Assembly: GCA_012515885.1 (NCBI GenBank)
Contig: JAAYXN010000224.1
Span: forward strand, 1-7,821
Origin: Rhodococcus sp. (in: high G+C Gram-positive bacteria)
GTDB taxonomy: Bacteria > Actinomycetota > Actinomycetes > Mycobacteriales > Mycobacteriaceae
DNA length: 7,821 bases
Reading direction: 5' to 3'
Shown here piece by piece: positions 1 to 5,774 of the stretch (its first letter is position 1; the number at the start of each line of letters is the position of its first letter). The translations under genes and the position numbers were made by a program. The notes beneath the pieces are model-generated. The model saw only the letters and a program-made list of their open reading frames with translations. It was not told the origin of the DNA and did no database searches.

Positions 1-513
1 CGGACCCTGCCGGGGACGGGGGCTGCCCGTCAAGCCGGTGATCTTGTAGTACTCGCCGTCGAAGTTGCATTCCTGCCCGCGCAGCAAGGTGTCGAGGATC
101 TGCAGCGACTCCTCCAGCCGAGCCACACGGACACCGGGACGCTCAAACTCGATGCCGCCCTTGTCGAACTCTTCCTTCATCCAGCCAGCACCGATGCCCA
201 GCTCCAAGCGGCCACCAGACAGGACGTCGATGGTGGCAGCTTCCTTCGCCAGAATCGCCGGGTGCCGGAACGGGTTCGCGAGCACCGCGGTGCCCAGACG
301 GATCTTGTCCGTCGCCACCGCGAGCGCACCCAGCGCCGCAATGGGACTGACCTGGTTACCCAGGTGATCCGGGATCATGAAGCTGTCGAAGCCGTATTCC
401 TCGGCCTTCTGAGCGAGCTTGACGAAGCGACGTGCGCCGCCCTCATCAGCATTGCCTTCGCCCCCGGCCGCAAAACGGAACTTGCGGAAAGTACGGCCGT
501 CCGACGCTGTCAT
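1..513 (-). CDS. LLM-class F420-dependent oxidoreductase, N-terminal part (3' end outside window)
   Basis: This frame is open from an ATG at 511-513 to the left edge, giving 171 residues of a luciferase-like (TIM-barrel) oxidoreductase. Family members transfer hydride between cofactor F420 (or FMN) and varied substrates in the cytoplasm; the substrate here cannot be told. Visible hallmarks are PDH at residues 48-50, a strand reading KIRLGTAVLANPFRHP (70-85), then KEAATIDVLSGGRLELGIGAGW (90-111, quoted only to show the classic family block), and an RLEESLQILDTLL helix (132-144). The start is supported by GAGAGG six bases upstream. It most resembles the actinobacterial group typified by MSMEG_2516, by memory of the motifs. 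It follows culp6 after 208 bases, where M. tuberculosis has fadD32, so a mycolate link is not implied. Roughly half of the usual 280-340 residues is present. Family call is firm; cofactor F420 rather than FMN is inference from host lineage. Confidence 0.9.
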   Translation of the reverse strand, partial: MTASDGRTFRKFRFAAGGEGNADEGGARRFVKLAQKAEEYGFDSFMIPDHLGNQVSPIAALGALAVATDKIRLGTAVLANPFRHPAILAKEAATIDVLSGGRLELGIGAGWMKEEFDKGGIEFERPGVRVARLEESLQILDTLLRGQECNFDGEYYKITGLTGSPRPRQGP

Positions 514-519
514 CTATCG

Positions 520-525
520 CCTCTC
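520..525 (-). promoter_or_regulatory. Ribosome binding site of the oxidoreductase gene
   Basis: GAGAGG on the minus strand sits six bases before the ATG at 511-513. It fixes the start of this partial gene, since no other in-frame start nearby has such a site. Confidence 0.6.
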
Positions 526-576
526 GTAAGGAAACAAGTTCGTGTAGGCACCTGGTCCAGGCACACCGTTACCGTC

Positions 577-599
577 GGCGGGCGCATTGTCAGCCCGCC
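577..599 (-). terminator. Possible hairpin terminator between culp6 and the oxidoreductase gene
   Basis: Two perfect seven-base arms, GGCGGGC (577-583) and GCCCGCC (593-599), enclose a nine-base loop about 120 bases past the culp6 stop. There is no T-run after it on the minus strand; on the plus strand GGTTTTC follows closely, but no plus-strand gene needs ending. It could equally be a regulatory hairpin in the leader of the oxidoreductase mRNA. The rest of the 514-721 gap shows only a weak TAAAGT (617-612, minus) that could be a -10 box. Confidence 0.3.
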
Positions 600-721
600 C
601 CGGTTTTCAGCACTTTACCGGTGACAAAGAACGCACACTACCGGCCCACTGTGCGCCGAGACGAGCCGCGAGCGCCAGCTTGGGACCTACCACAGGACTG
701 CCGGGACAGGGTGTGCTGACG

Positions 722-1684
722 TTATGAATGTGGCGGATGAGGTGCGTTGTCGATCTTGTCGCTCAGCCAGGCCACCGTCCACGATGTCGAGGTTGCCCCA
801 GACTCGTCGACGACGAAAGTGTTGTACATGGCGTGGGCCGGGTTGTTGTGATACTCAAGCAACCGGTTGGCACTGGAAATCCAGTTGCCCGGGTTGAGTG
901 CGTTGGGCGGTGCATCACAGATTCCGTCAGACGGCGCACAGATGCTGACGACACGGTCATCAAGGTCACCGAAGCCGCCTTCTCGCGAGCCCGTCATGGT
1001 GATGCCGGGAACGTCGAGACCGGACAGCGACACCTCAGCACCGACACCCTCGACGGGCGGGCCCACCGACGTTCCCTGCGCGGGGTCACGGCGACCATCA
1101 GCAAGCAGGGCGACACCGAGCACCAGATCTTCGGCGATGGGTCCATCACCGGCACCGATACGGGCCGCGATATCTCCCGCAATGACCGCGCCCTGCGAGA
1201 AACCAGTGAGCGCGAACGTCGTCAACGGGCATTCCGCGTGGCGTGCAGCAATGAATTCTGTTGCGCGAGCAGTACCTTCGCCGCGACTCTTGTTGTACGA
1301 CGTCTGCCCGTCCGGCGGGAGCGCGATCGGATTAGAGAACTGGGCAACGTACGGCACGGTGTACACATCTGCCCGCGACGGATCAAACCGTTCCTGCAGC
1401 GGGCCAGAAACATTCAGCATCAACGACATCGGGTTAGCCGTCGGAGCGTACGGGTCATCCGTGGAACTGGACTCCCATGTACCCGGCACCACCACAACCT
1501 GCACGTCCGGGCAGCTCGCGGGCTGCGACGACGGACGATCCGGCGGCGGTGGCGTCGGGATCGGAGAGGGAACCCGGCCAGCAAGCAGATACCACAGCGC
1601 AAGAATGACGAGGACAACCACGACGAACGCGGCCACCACTAACAGAACCAGCTTCCGCCTACTACGGCCTGCGCGTGCGTTCAT
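722..1684 (-). CDS. culp6: Membrane-anchored cutinase-like lipase/thioesterase (Culp6, Rv3802c type)
   Basis: The 320-residue protein has a short basic N-terminus, one hydrophobic membrane segment (about 11-35), a Pro-rich linker (38-55), and a cutinase-type alpha/beta hydrolase domain facing the periplasm. The nucleophile is Ser163 in GFSQG; Asp253 lies in CAPSDGIC (249-256, with a likely Cys249-Cys256 disulfide) and His284 in NPAHAMY. The spacing of these residues closely matches that known for M. tuberculosis Rv3802c, which has phospholipase A and thioesterase activity and is essential for envelope mycolate homeostasis. Length is also similar (336 there). The ATG at 1684 is chosen because GTGAGG lies six bases upstream; a GTG at 1696 would add four residues but has no well-spaced site. 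It lies 63 bases after the lipoprotein gene, with no hairpin between, so cotranscription is likely. Function is inferred from family and synteny. Confidence 0.93.
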   Translation of the reverse strand: MNARAGRSRRKLVLLVVAAFVVVVLVILALWYLLAGRVPSPIPTPPPPDRPSSQPASCPDVQVVVVPGTWESSSTDDPYAPTANPMSLMLNVSGPLQERFDPSRADVYTVPYVAQFSNPIALPPDGQTSYNKSRGEGTARATEFIAARHAECPLTTFALTGFSQGAVIAGDIAARIGAGDGPIAEDLVLGVALLADGRRDPAQGTSVGPPVEGVGAEVSLSGLDVPGITMTGSREGGFGDLDDRVVSICAPSDGICDAPPNALNPGNWISSANRLLEYHNNPAHAMYNTFVVDESGATSTSWTVAWLSDKIDNAPHPPHS

Positions 1685-1690
1685 GGTTGT

Positions 1691-1699
1691 CCTCACCTT
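1691..1699 (-). promoter_or_regulatory. Ribosome binding site deciding the culp6 start
   Basis: AAGGTGAGG on the minus strand ends six bases before the ATG at 1682-1684. The alternative GTG start (1694-1696) lies inside this site, which favours the ATG. Confidence 0.55.
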
Positions 1700-1747
1700 C
1701 TTCGGTCTGCAATCTCCTGGCCGCTAGCGGGCAGGATCTCGTACTCG

Positions 1748-2260
1748 CTAGCGGCAGTAGGAAGCGTGCGCAACCTCGATGTAGGTCTGGGCGTTCGCGT
1801 CCGCATCCTCAGGCGTGATTTCTTCACCTGTCGCGCTTGCTTCCGCACCCACCATCGCGGTGACAAACACCTTAGTGTCGTCCGCGCTCAAACCCTGACG
1901 CTGAGCCTGGCAAATGTAGTCCGCCGTGCTGACCGCGATCGAGCCGTCAGCAGCGGGCTGAATTCCGCGAGCACGCAACGCATCCAAGAACGCCTGGCCC
2001 TCATCGCTGACCGGAACCTCTGCGGGGCCCGGGAAATCGTCAGGAAGCGGAGTCGGCTCCGTCGGGGGCGCTGTGGCAGCCTCACCCGGGCTCGTCACTG
2101 GCGGCGTCGTCGTCGAATCCTGCGCAGCGGACGACGACGGCGACCCACTCGCGGTCGAATCATCGCTACCGCAAGCAGCCAACAAACCACCACCGGTAAC
2201 GGCGAGAGCGCCAACCATCAGTGCGCGAGCAACGGAAGTACGGAAACGTCTGGCCTGCAT
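1748..2260 (-). CDS. DUF732-type lipoprotein of unknown function
   Basis: The predicted product has 170 residues. It begins with a basic N-terminus and hydrophobic stretch ending in the lipobox LAAC (27-30), so Cys30 should be lipidated and the protein held on the outer face of the plasma membrane. A Ser/Thr/Pro/Ala-rich linker (about 31-78) follows. The C-terminal domain (about 85-170) has the DUF732 pattern: FLDALRARGI (91-100), a first Cys at 117 in YICQAQ, a stretch of small residues, and a terminal YC (168-169). The two cysteines probably form a disulfide. DUF732 proteins are abundant and exported in mycobacteria; no biochemical role is established. The ATG at 2260 is chosen because it places the signal peptide properly; the frame stays open to 2461, but that would run into a hairpin. 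The ribosome site is modest (GAGG 12 bases upstream). Its place before culp6 suggests an envelope role, by inference. Confidence 0.85.
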   Translation of the reverse strand: MQARRFRTSVARALMVGALAVTGGGLLAACGSDDSTASGSPSSSAAQDSTTTPPVTSPGEAATAPPTEPTPLPDDFPGPAEVPVSDEGQAFLDALRARGIQPAADGSIAVSTADYICQAQRQGLSADDTKVFVTAMVGAEASATGEEITPEDADANAQTYIEVAHASYCR

Positions 2261-2339
2261 GTCTGTTCTCGTCCTCAACTCTCGTCTTCCTCGAACCGTG
2301 GGCCACGGCGCAAGGTCCCTAACGTGGTTTACAGTCAAC

Positions 2340-2368
2340 TGAATACCCACACCACGCTCTGCGCGCAA
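2340..2368 (-). promoter_or_regulatory. Candidate promoter of the lipoprotein-culp6 unit
   Basis: On the minus strand TTGCGC (2368-2363) and TATTCA (2345-2340) are separated by 17 bases, a plausible housekeeping sigma -35/-10 pair. It lies downstream of the strong hairpin at 2446-2486 and would leave a leader of about 70 bases before the ATG at 2260. This is by eye only; the hexamers are imperfect. Confidence 0.33.
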
Positions 2369-2445
2369 TCGTACATACGCCCCGCGAGCACCGGTTCTCA
2401 CAGCGCATAGCGCTAGAACGACCTTGGGGCATACATCCAGACGCG

Positions 2446-2486
2446 ACACGGGCCCGCGCACCTTCTGAAGGTGCGCGGGCCCGTGT
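2446..2486 (-). terminator. Strong hairpin terminator after the LGFP mycolyltransferase gene
   Basis: A perfect 19-bp inverted repeat (arms 2446-2464 and 2468-2486) encloses a three-base CTG loop, 26 bases past the TAG at 2513-2515. The stem is very GC-rich. No T-run follows on either strand, which is common for terminators of high-GC actinobacteria. It should end transcription of the LGFP gene and isolate the lipoprotein-culp6 unit. Confidence 0.8.
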
Positions 2487-2512
2487 GCTGTGGCTCTGTA
2501 GCTATAGGCGAA

Positions 2513-3298
2513 CTAGTGAACTTCAGCCTTGCCGTCGATCAGGGTGATGTGACCGAACTGGAAGTTCTGCTGCACTCCGCCAGCAATGGGGAACTTGTCG
2601 CTGATCGGGAACCCGAGGCGTCCACCCTCGTAGCCTTCTTCTTTCCAGGCGTCGAAGATCGGTCCGTTTTCGACGATCCAAGCGCCCGACAGCGGGCTCC
2701 AGTAGATGTTGCCCGCTTCGAACTCGTTGAAGCGGCCGCCGTCCTTGACGGGCATTTCGCTGGTCTTCGGGAAGCCCAACGCACCGGTTTCGTACCCGGC
2801 GTCGGCGTACTTGCCGAGGATCAATCCCTGCACGGAATGGGTGCCGGTGGACGGTGACGAATACATCGAGCCGACCTCGAACGCTTGAACGGTGCCGTCC
2901 TTGCTGGGGGTCTTGCGGTCGCCGCCGACCGGGTAGCCCAGCGGGCCGCCTTCCCAGCCTTGACGTGCCCACTCGTCGCGGATTGCGCCCTTGATGGCGT
3001 GCGCACCGGTCTGCGGGCTCCAGTAGATCGAACCGTTCTGGAAGTGGGTGAAGCGGCCGCGCCCGTCCGGTGTCGCCAGTTCCGGCGACGTCGGGAAACC
3101 GAGGGCACCGCCCGCAGCGCCGGCGCCCTGGTAGGCGCCACCGATCGCGCCAGCGATGGCATGCGCGCCGGTATCAGCGGAGTGATAGACCCGGCCGAAC
3201 TGGAAGTCCTGCGCCACCCCTGAACCGACTCCGTACTCGGGGGACGTGCAGCGGCCCAGCCACGGTGCTCCCCCAACCGCGGCACCGATAGCACCGGA
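2513..3298 (-). repeat. LGFP repeat array within the mycolyltransferase gene
   Basis: Five in-frame units encode the C-terminal 260 or so residues. The last four have identical spacing of 54 codons (162 bp) between their LGFP/LGYP cores; the first, degenerate unit is 52 codons from the second. Conserved landmarks per unit are a GxI near the start, an aromatic-rich W/Y-x-x-x-G stretch, the LGFP core, an F-x-x-G-x-I/V-Y motif and a final T/S-G-A/T. The last unit is capped by GHITLIDGKAEVH. The units are diverged at DNA level, so the array is old rather than freshly expanded. Confidence 0.9.
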
Positions 3299-4372
3299 AG
3301 ATTCACAGTTGGCGCCACCAATATCGACGTTCAACGCTGTAGCGAGCTGCGGCCACAACTGGTGCAGCTCGAACTGCCAGTACGGCCACGAGTGTGTGCC
3401 CGACGGGCGGTACACCACCTGAGCAGGGATACCGAGACGGTTGAGTTTGGTGGCGAACGTCTGCGACGTCAGGCGCGAAAGGATCTCAAGACCCATACCG
3501 GCGTAGTTGGTCGATACACCGGGGATGCCTGACGGCTGGTCGTACGGACCGGTCGTGCCGCTGCCACTCGAGATGTACAGGCTGACACCACGCAGGTGCT
3601 CGGCAAGCAGGTACGGATCGTGCTCGGCCCACGCGGGCGAAGACGGCGGACCCCACATGGCGCGCGAATCGAAGCCGCCAGCGTCCATCATCGAATACTG
3701 GATGGCCTGCGGCATACCGAGCGAGGTGGTCGTCAGCATTCCCGAGAGAGAAGCGGCGAACTTGAAGAAGCCCTGGTTGCGTCCGGCGAGGAACATCGCG
3801 GACGTGCCGCCCATCGACAAGCCAACGATGCCGCGGGTCTGCGTGGTGCGCCAATCACGTTCCAGGATCGGCGGGAGTTCCTTAATCAGGAACGTCTCCC
3901 ACTGGTAGTTCTGCCCGTTGTCCTGAGCAACCCAGTCCGAGTAAAAGCTGGACTGACCGCCCACCGGCAGCACCACGTTGAGGTTCTTGTCGGAGAACAG
4001 CGCCTCAGCGTCCGTCTCCAAGGTCCAGCCGTTTTCGTGGTCCTGTGCGCGCAGGCCGTCGAGCATGAAGACGGTGGGGAACTTGGCGTCCGGTTTCGTG
4101 TTCCAATCCCGGGCCAGCAGGAGCTGCACCTGGATGGGTGTGCCCATCGCGGGAGAACGAATCCACAGGGCGACGCGGCGGTCAGAAAGCCAGTCGACGC
4201 GTTCAACAACCGCACCCGAAGACTGCGTCGCTACCGGGAGCGTGTGGCTTGCAGCGGGAGCGGCGACGGCGGTAGCGCTGGTGGTTGCCCCGATCGCGAC
4301 CGGCAGCACCAGCAGTGCAGCCATCATCGCTCGGCGAAGGCTCGATGTTCTCCTAGAAGCCGATGCCTGCAT
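2513..4372 (-). CDS. Secreted mycolyltransferase with five C-terminal LGFP repeats
   Basis: This 619-residue protein has a signal peptide (cleavage likely after AVA, residues 35-37), an antigen-85-type alpha/beta hydrolase domain (about 50-348) and an LGFP array (about 358-619). Family blocks are MLDGLRAQD (103-111), LPVGGQSSFYSDW (135-147) and MWGPPSSPAW (239-248). The triad reads Ser186 (GLSMGG), Glu296 (GLEIL) and His327 (GTHSW), so transfer of mycolates from trehalose monomycolate to arabinogalactan or trehalose is expected. LGFP cores begin at 424, 478, 532 and 586, exactly 54 residues apart, after a degenerate copy (LGRC, 372-375). The architecture matches Corynebacterium glutamicum PS1/cop1 (cMytA), whose repeats are thought to bind the cell wall. 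Its only cysteines, 356 and 375, may pair within the first repeat. The ATG at 4372 is preferred; an in-frame GTG at 4381 would add three residues and the ribosome site does not decide clearly. Strong hairpins flank it, so it probably forms its own transcript. Confidence 0.95.
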   Translation of the reverse strand: MQASASRRTSSLRRAMMAALLVLPVAIGATTSATAVAAPAASHTLPVATQSSGAVVERVDWLSDRRVALWIRSPAMGTPIQVQLLLARDWNTKPDAKFPTVFMLDGLRAQDHENGWTLETDAEALFSDKNLNVVLPVGGQSSFYSDWVAQDNGQNYQWETFLIKELPPILERDWRTTQTRGIVGLSMGGTSAMFLAGRNQGFFKFAASLSGMLTTTSLGMPQAIQYSMMDAGGFDSRAMWGPPSSPAWAEHDPYLLAEHLRGVSLYISSGSGTTGPYDQPSGIPGVSTNYAGMGLEILSRLTSQTFATKLNRLGIPAQVVYRPSGTHSWPYWQFELHQLWPQLATALNVDIGGANCESSGAIGAAVGGAPWLGRCTSPEYGVGSGVAQDFQFGRVYHSADTGAHAIAGAIGGAYQGAGAAGGALGFPTSPELATPDGRGRFTHFQNGSIYWSPQTGAHAIKGAIRDEWARQGWEGGPLGYPVGGDRKTPSKDGTVQAFEVGSMYSSPSTGTHSVQGLILGKYADAGYETGALGFPKTSEMPVKDGGRFNEFEAGNIYWSPLSGAWIVENGPIFDAWKEEGYEGGRLGFPISDKFPIAGGVQQNFQFGHITLIDGKAEVH

Positions 4373-4393
4373 GGAACCCACTCACTTTCTCTG

Positions 4394-4429
4394 TGCCGTA
4401 AGCCGCGTATTTCGCGTTGTGTTACGGCA
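4394..4429 (-). promoter_or_regulatory. Nested inverted repeat in the leader of the LGFP gene
   Basis: Arms TGCCGTAA (4394-4401) and TTACGGCA (4422-4429) are perfectly complementary and enclose a smaller CGCG-TATTT-CGCG hairpin (4404-4416). It ends 21 bases before the ATG, so it would fold in the 5' leader just upstream of the ribosome site. It could be a translational control element, an operator, or chance. Confidence 0.35.
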
Positions 4430-4442
4430 GGTCGCCGTCTAT

Positions 4443-4457
4443 CAAATGCTGCATTTG
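4443..4457. promoter_or_regulatory. Candidate operator palindrome upstream of the LGFP gene
   Basis: CAAATG-CTG-CATTTG is a perfect six-base dyad about 70 bases before the ATG, between the preceding terminator hairpin and the gene. On the minus strand it ends just at a TTTGAT that, 16 bases before TAACAC, could be a weak promoter; a bound regulator would then block it. No known regulator consensus is recognised. Confidence 0.3.
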
Positions 4458-4474
4458 AGGCCATTAAGCGGCCG

Positions 4475-4513
4475 CACCTCGGCTTCTTTGTACACGTTAA
4501 AGAAGCCGAGGTG
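4475..4513 (-). terminator. Hairpin terminator after the second mycolyltransferase gene
   Basis: A perfect 15-bp inverted repeat (arms 4475-4489 and 4499-4513) with a nine-base loop starts 61 bases past the TAA at 4574-4576. The stem is symmetrical and lacks a following T-run on either strand, as in other GC-rich actinobacterial terminators. It separates the second mycolyltransferase gene from the LGFP gene. Confidence 0.75.
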
Positions 4514-4573
4514 TGGGTGCCGCGCTGTTACAGATGATGCAATTGTTACCTTCGAGCTAATTGCCGAAGCGAA

Positions 4574-5563
4574 TTAGCCGATGGTGTTGCTGAGGTCGCC
4601 AGCGAGATCGTGGATCTGCTTCTCCCAGTAACGCCAGGTGTGGATGCCGCGAGGCTCGAAGTTGTACGTGACGTTGTTGCCACCGAGTAGGGACATCTTG
4701 ACCTGGAATGCGCGCGAGGTGCTTACCGACAGAACCTCAAGGCCAGCACCGGTACCGGTGTTGAACACGTCCGTCGGGGTGTGGCGGCTCCAGCCACCCG
4801 GCGCCGGGACGCCGCTACCGGCAGAAACCCACACGCGGGTGTTGTTGTCGCGCAGACGCGGAGCGAACTCCATCGGATCGTTGCGGATCCAAGCACCGCT
4901 CCACGGCGGGCCCCACATGGCGTCGACGTTGTAGCGGCCAGCGTCAAGCATGGCCAGACGGATCGCCGAACGCATACCCGGAGCCGAAACGTTCAGGTAG
5001 CCCGACAGCGAGCCGGCGTAGTTGAACTGCTTCGGGTAGTAGGCAGCGAGCGTCAGAGCGGCGCTGCCACCCATCGAGATGCCGATGACACCGTTACGGG
5101 TGGACGAGAAGCCCAGCTCGTTGCGCAGTGCGTTAGGCAGGTTCTTGGTCAGGAAGGTTTCCCACTTGTAGGTGACCTTCTGGCCGTTCGTGTTGGACGG
5201 AGCAACCCAGTCTGAGTAGAAGCTGGACTGTCCACCAACGGGCATGACCACGTTGATGTTGTGGGCTGCGAGGAAACCACCGACGTTGGTCTCGATTTCC
5301 CAGCCGTTGAGGTCGTCCTGCGCACGCAGACCGTCGAGGAGGTAGACGACGCGGTTGGTGTTGCCGTCGTGTGCGTGCCAAATGCGGCTCTTGATCGGAC
5401 CCATTTCTGAGTCGACCCAGAAGTCACGCGCTGCGGGGTCGAATGCCGCTGATGCGGTTGCGCCGCCACCAACGACCGTGATGCCCAGGGGCAGCGCTAC
5501 AGCGAGCGCTACGGCTGCGGCGGCCCGCCGAAACCAGCCGCGTCTCCCAGCTGAAACTGTCAT
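4574..5563 (-). CDS. Secreted antigen-85-type mycolyltransferase, second paralogue
   Basis: The 329-residue product begins with RRGWFRR and a hydrophobic signal peptide, probably cut after ASA (37-39); export by Sec is likely, Tat is possible. The rest is a single antigen-85 alpha/beta hydrolase domain with no extension. Family blocks include YLLDGLRAQDD (74-84), MPVGGQSSFYSDW (107-119), TYKWETFLTKNLP (131-143) and LDAGRYNVDAMWGPPWS (206-222). The triad is Ser163 (GISMGG), Glu276 (GLEVL) and His308 (GIHTW; most relatives have HSW). It should act in the periplasm/outer envelope, using trehalose monomycolate to make trehalose dimycolate or arabinogalactan mycolate. No cysteine is present, so the disulfide of Ag85A/B is missing. 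It occupies the place of fbpD/MPT51 (Rv3803c) but, unlike that protein, keeps the catalytic serine. The ATG at 5563 has GGAGGG 11 bases upstream. Length is usual for the family. Confidence 0.95.
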   Translation of the reverse strand: MTVSAGRRGWFRRAAAAVALAVALPLGITVVGGGATASAAFDPAARDFWVDSEMGPIKSRIWHAHDGNTNRVVYLLDGLRAQDDLNGWEIETNVGGFLAAHNINVVMPVGGQSSFYSDWVAPSNTNGQKVTYKWETFLTKNLPNALRNELGFSSTRNGVIGISMGGSAALTLAAYYPKQFNYAGSLSGYLNVSAPGMRSAIRLAMLDAGRYNVDAMWGPPWSGAWIRNDPMEFAPRLRDNNTRVWVSAGSGVPAPGGWSRHTPTDVFNTGTGAGLEVLSVSTSRAFQVKMSLLGGNNVTYNFEPRGIHTWRYWEKQIHDLAGDLSNTIG

Positions 5564-5653
5564 GAACCCGTCTTCCCTCCGGTCGATCCAACGTAGTAAT
5601 GCTGCGGTTCATCGTGCGCCCCGACGCGCGACGAAAAAGCTTTCAGTACGCGA

Positions 5654-5684
5654 ACACCACTCGCGCGTAGCGCACAAGTGGTGT
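5654..5684 (-). terminator. Possible hairpin terminator after the first mycolyltransferase gene
   Basis: Arms ACACCACT (5654-5661) and AGTGGTGT (5677-5684) pair perfectly and extend inward with a few further GC pairs. On the minus strand a five-T run (5638-5634) follows 15 bases later, too far for a textbook terminator. The element lies 90 bases past the stop at 5775, in the 211-base gap, so a regulatory role upstream of the next gene is also possible. Confidence 0.38.
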
Positions 5685-5694
5685 CACGTGTGAC
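5683..5694. promoter_or_regulatory. Candidate operator dyad upstream of the second mycolyltransferase gene
   Basis: GTCAC-GT-GTGAC is a perfect five-base dyad about 120 bases before the ATG at 5563, overlapping the edge of the hairpin at 5654-5684. It has the size of a small transcription-factor site, but I do not recognise a specific regulator and chance is possible. Confidence 0.2.
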
Positions 5695-5774
5695 GGAGTT
5701 ACCATACTGATACTTCGGCCAAGATGGCAGTCCGGCGTCCAAATTGTGGAGTTTTACCTAAAGAACGACCCGAG

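Noticed and set aside
65..719. Plus-strand open frames over the oxidoreductase and the gap after culp6
   Set aside because: They lie opposite the F420-type oxidoreductase, whose motifs are unmistakable, and encode low-complexity Arg/Ser-rich products.
728..1727. Plus-strand open frames (304 and 286 codons) opposite culp6
   Set aside because: The minus-strand frame has a full catalytic triad and membrane anchor; the plus-strand frames have atypical composition and no family features.
2261..2461. N-terminal extension of the lipoprotein up to 2461
   Set aside because: It would place 67 residues before the signal peptide and lipobox and begin within the strong hairpin; the ATG at 2260 is far more sensible.
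4475..4513. The 15-bp inverted repeat as the end of a mobile element
   Set aside because: There is no second copy, no transposase and no target duplication; its place just after a stop codon fits a terminator.
3596..4537. A long plus-strand open frame (313 codons) opposite the LGFP mycolyltransferase
   Set aside because: It is antisense to a clear, conserved coding region; its product is Arg/His-rich with no recognisable domain, as expected for a shadow frame in GC-rich DNA.
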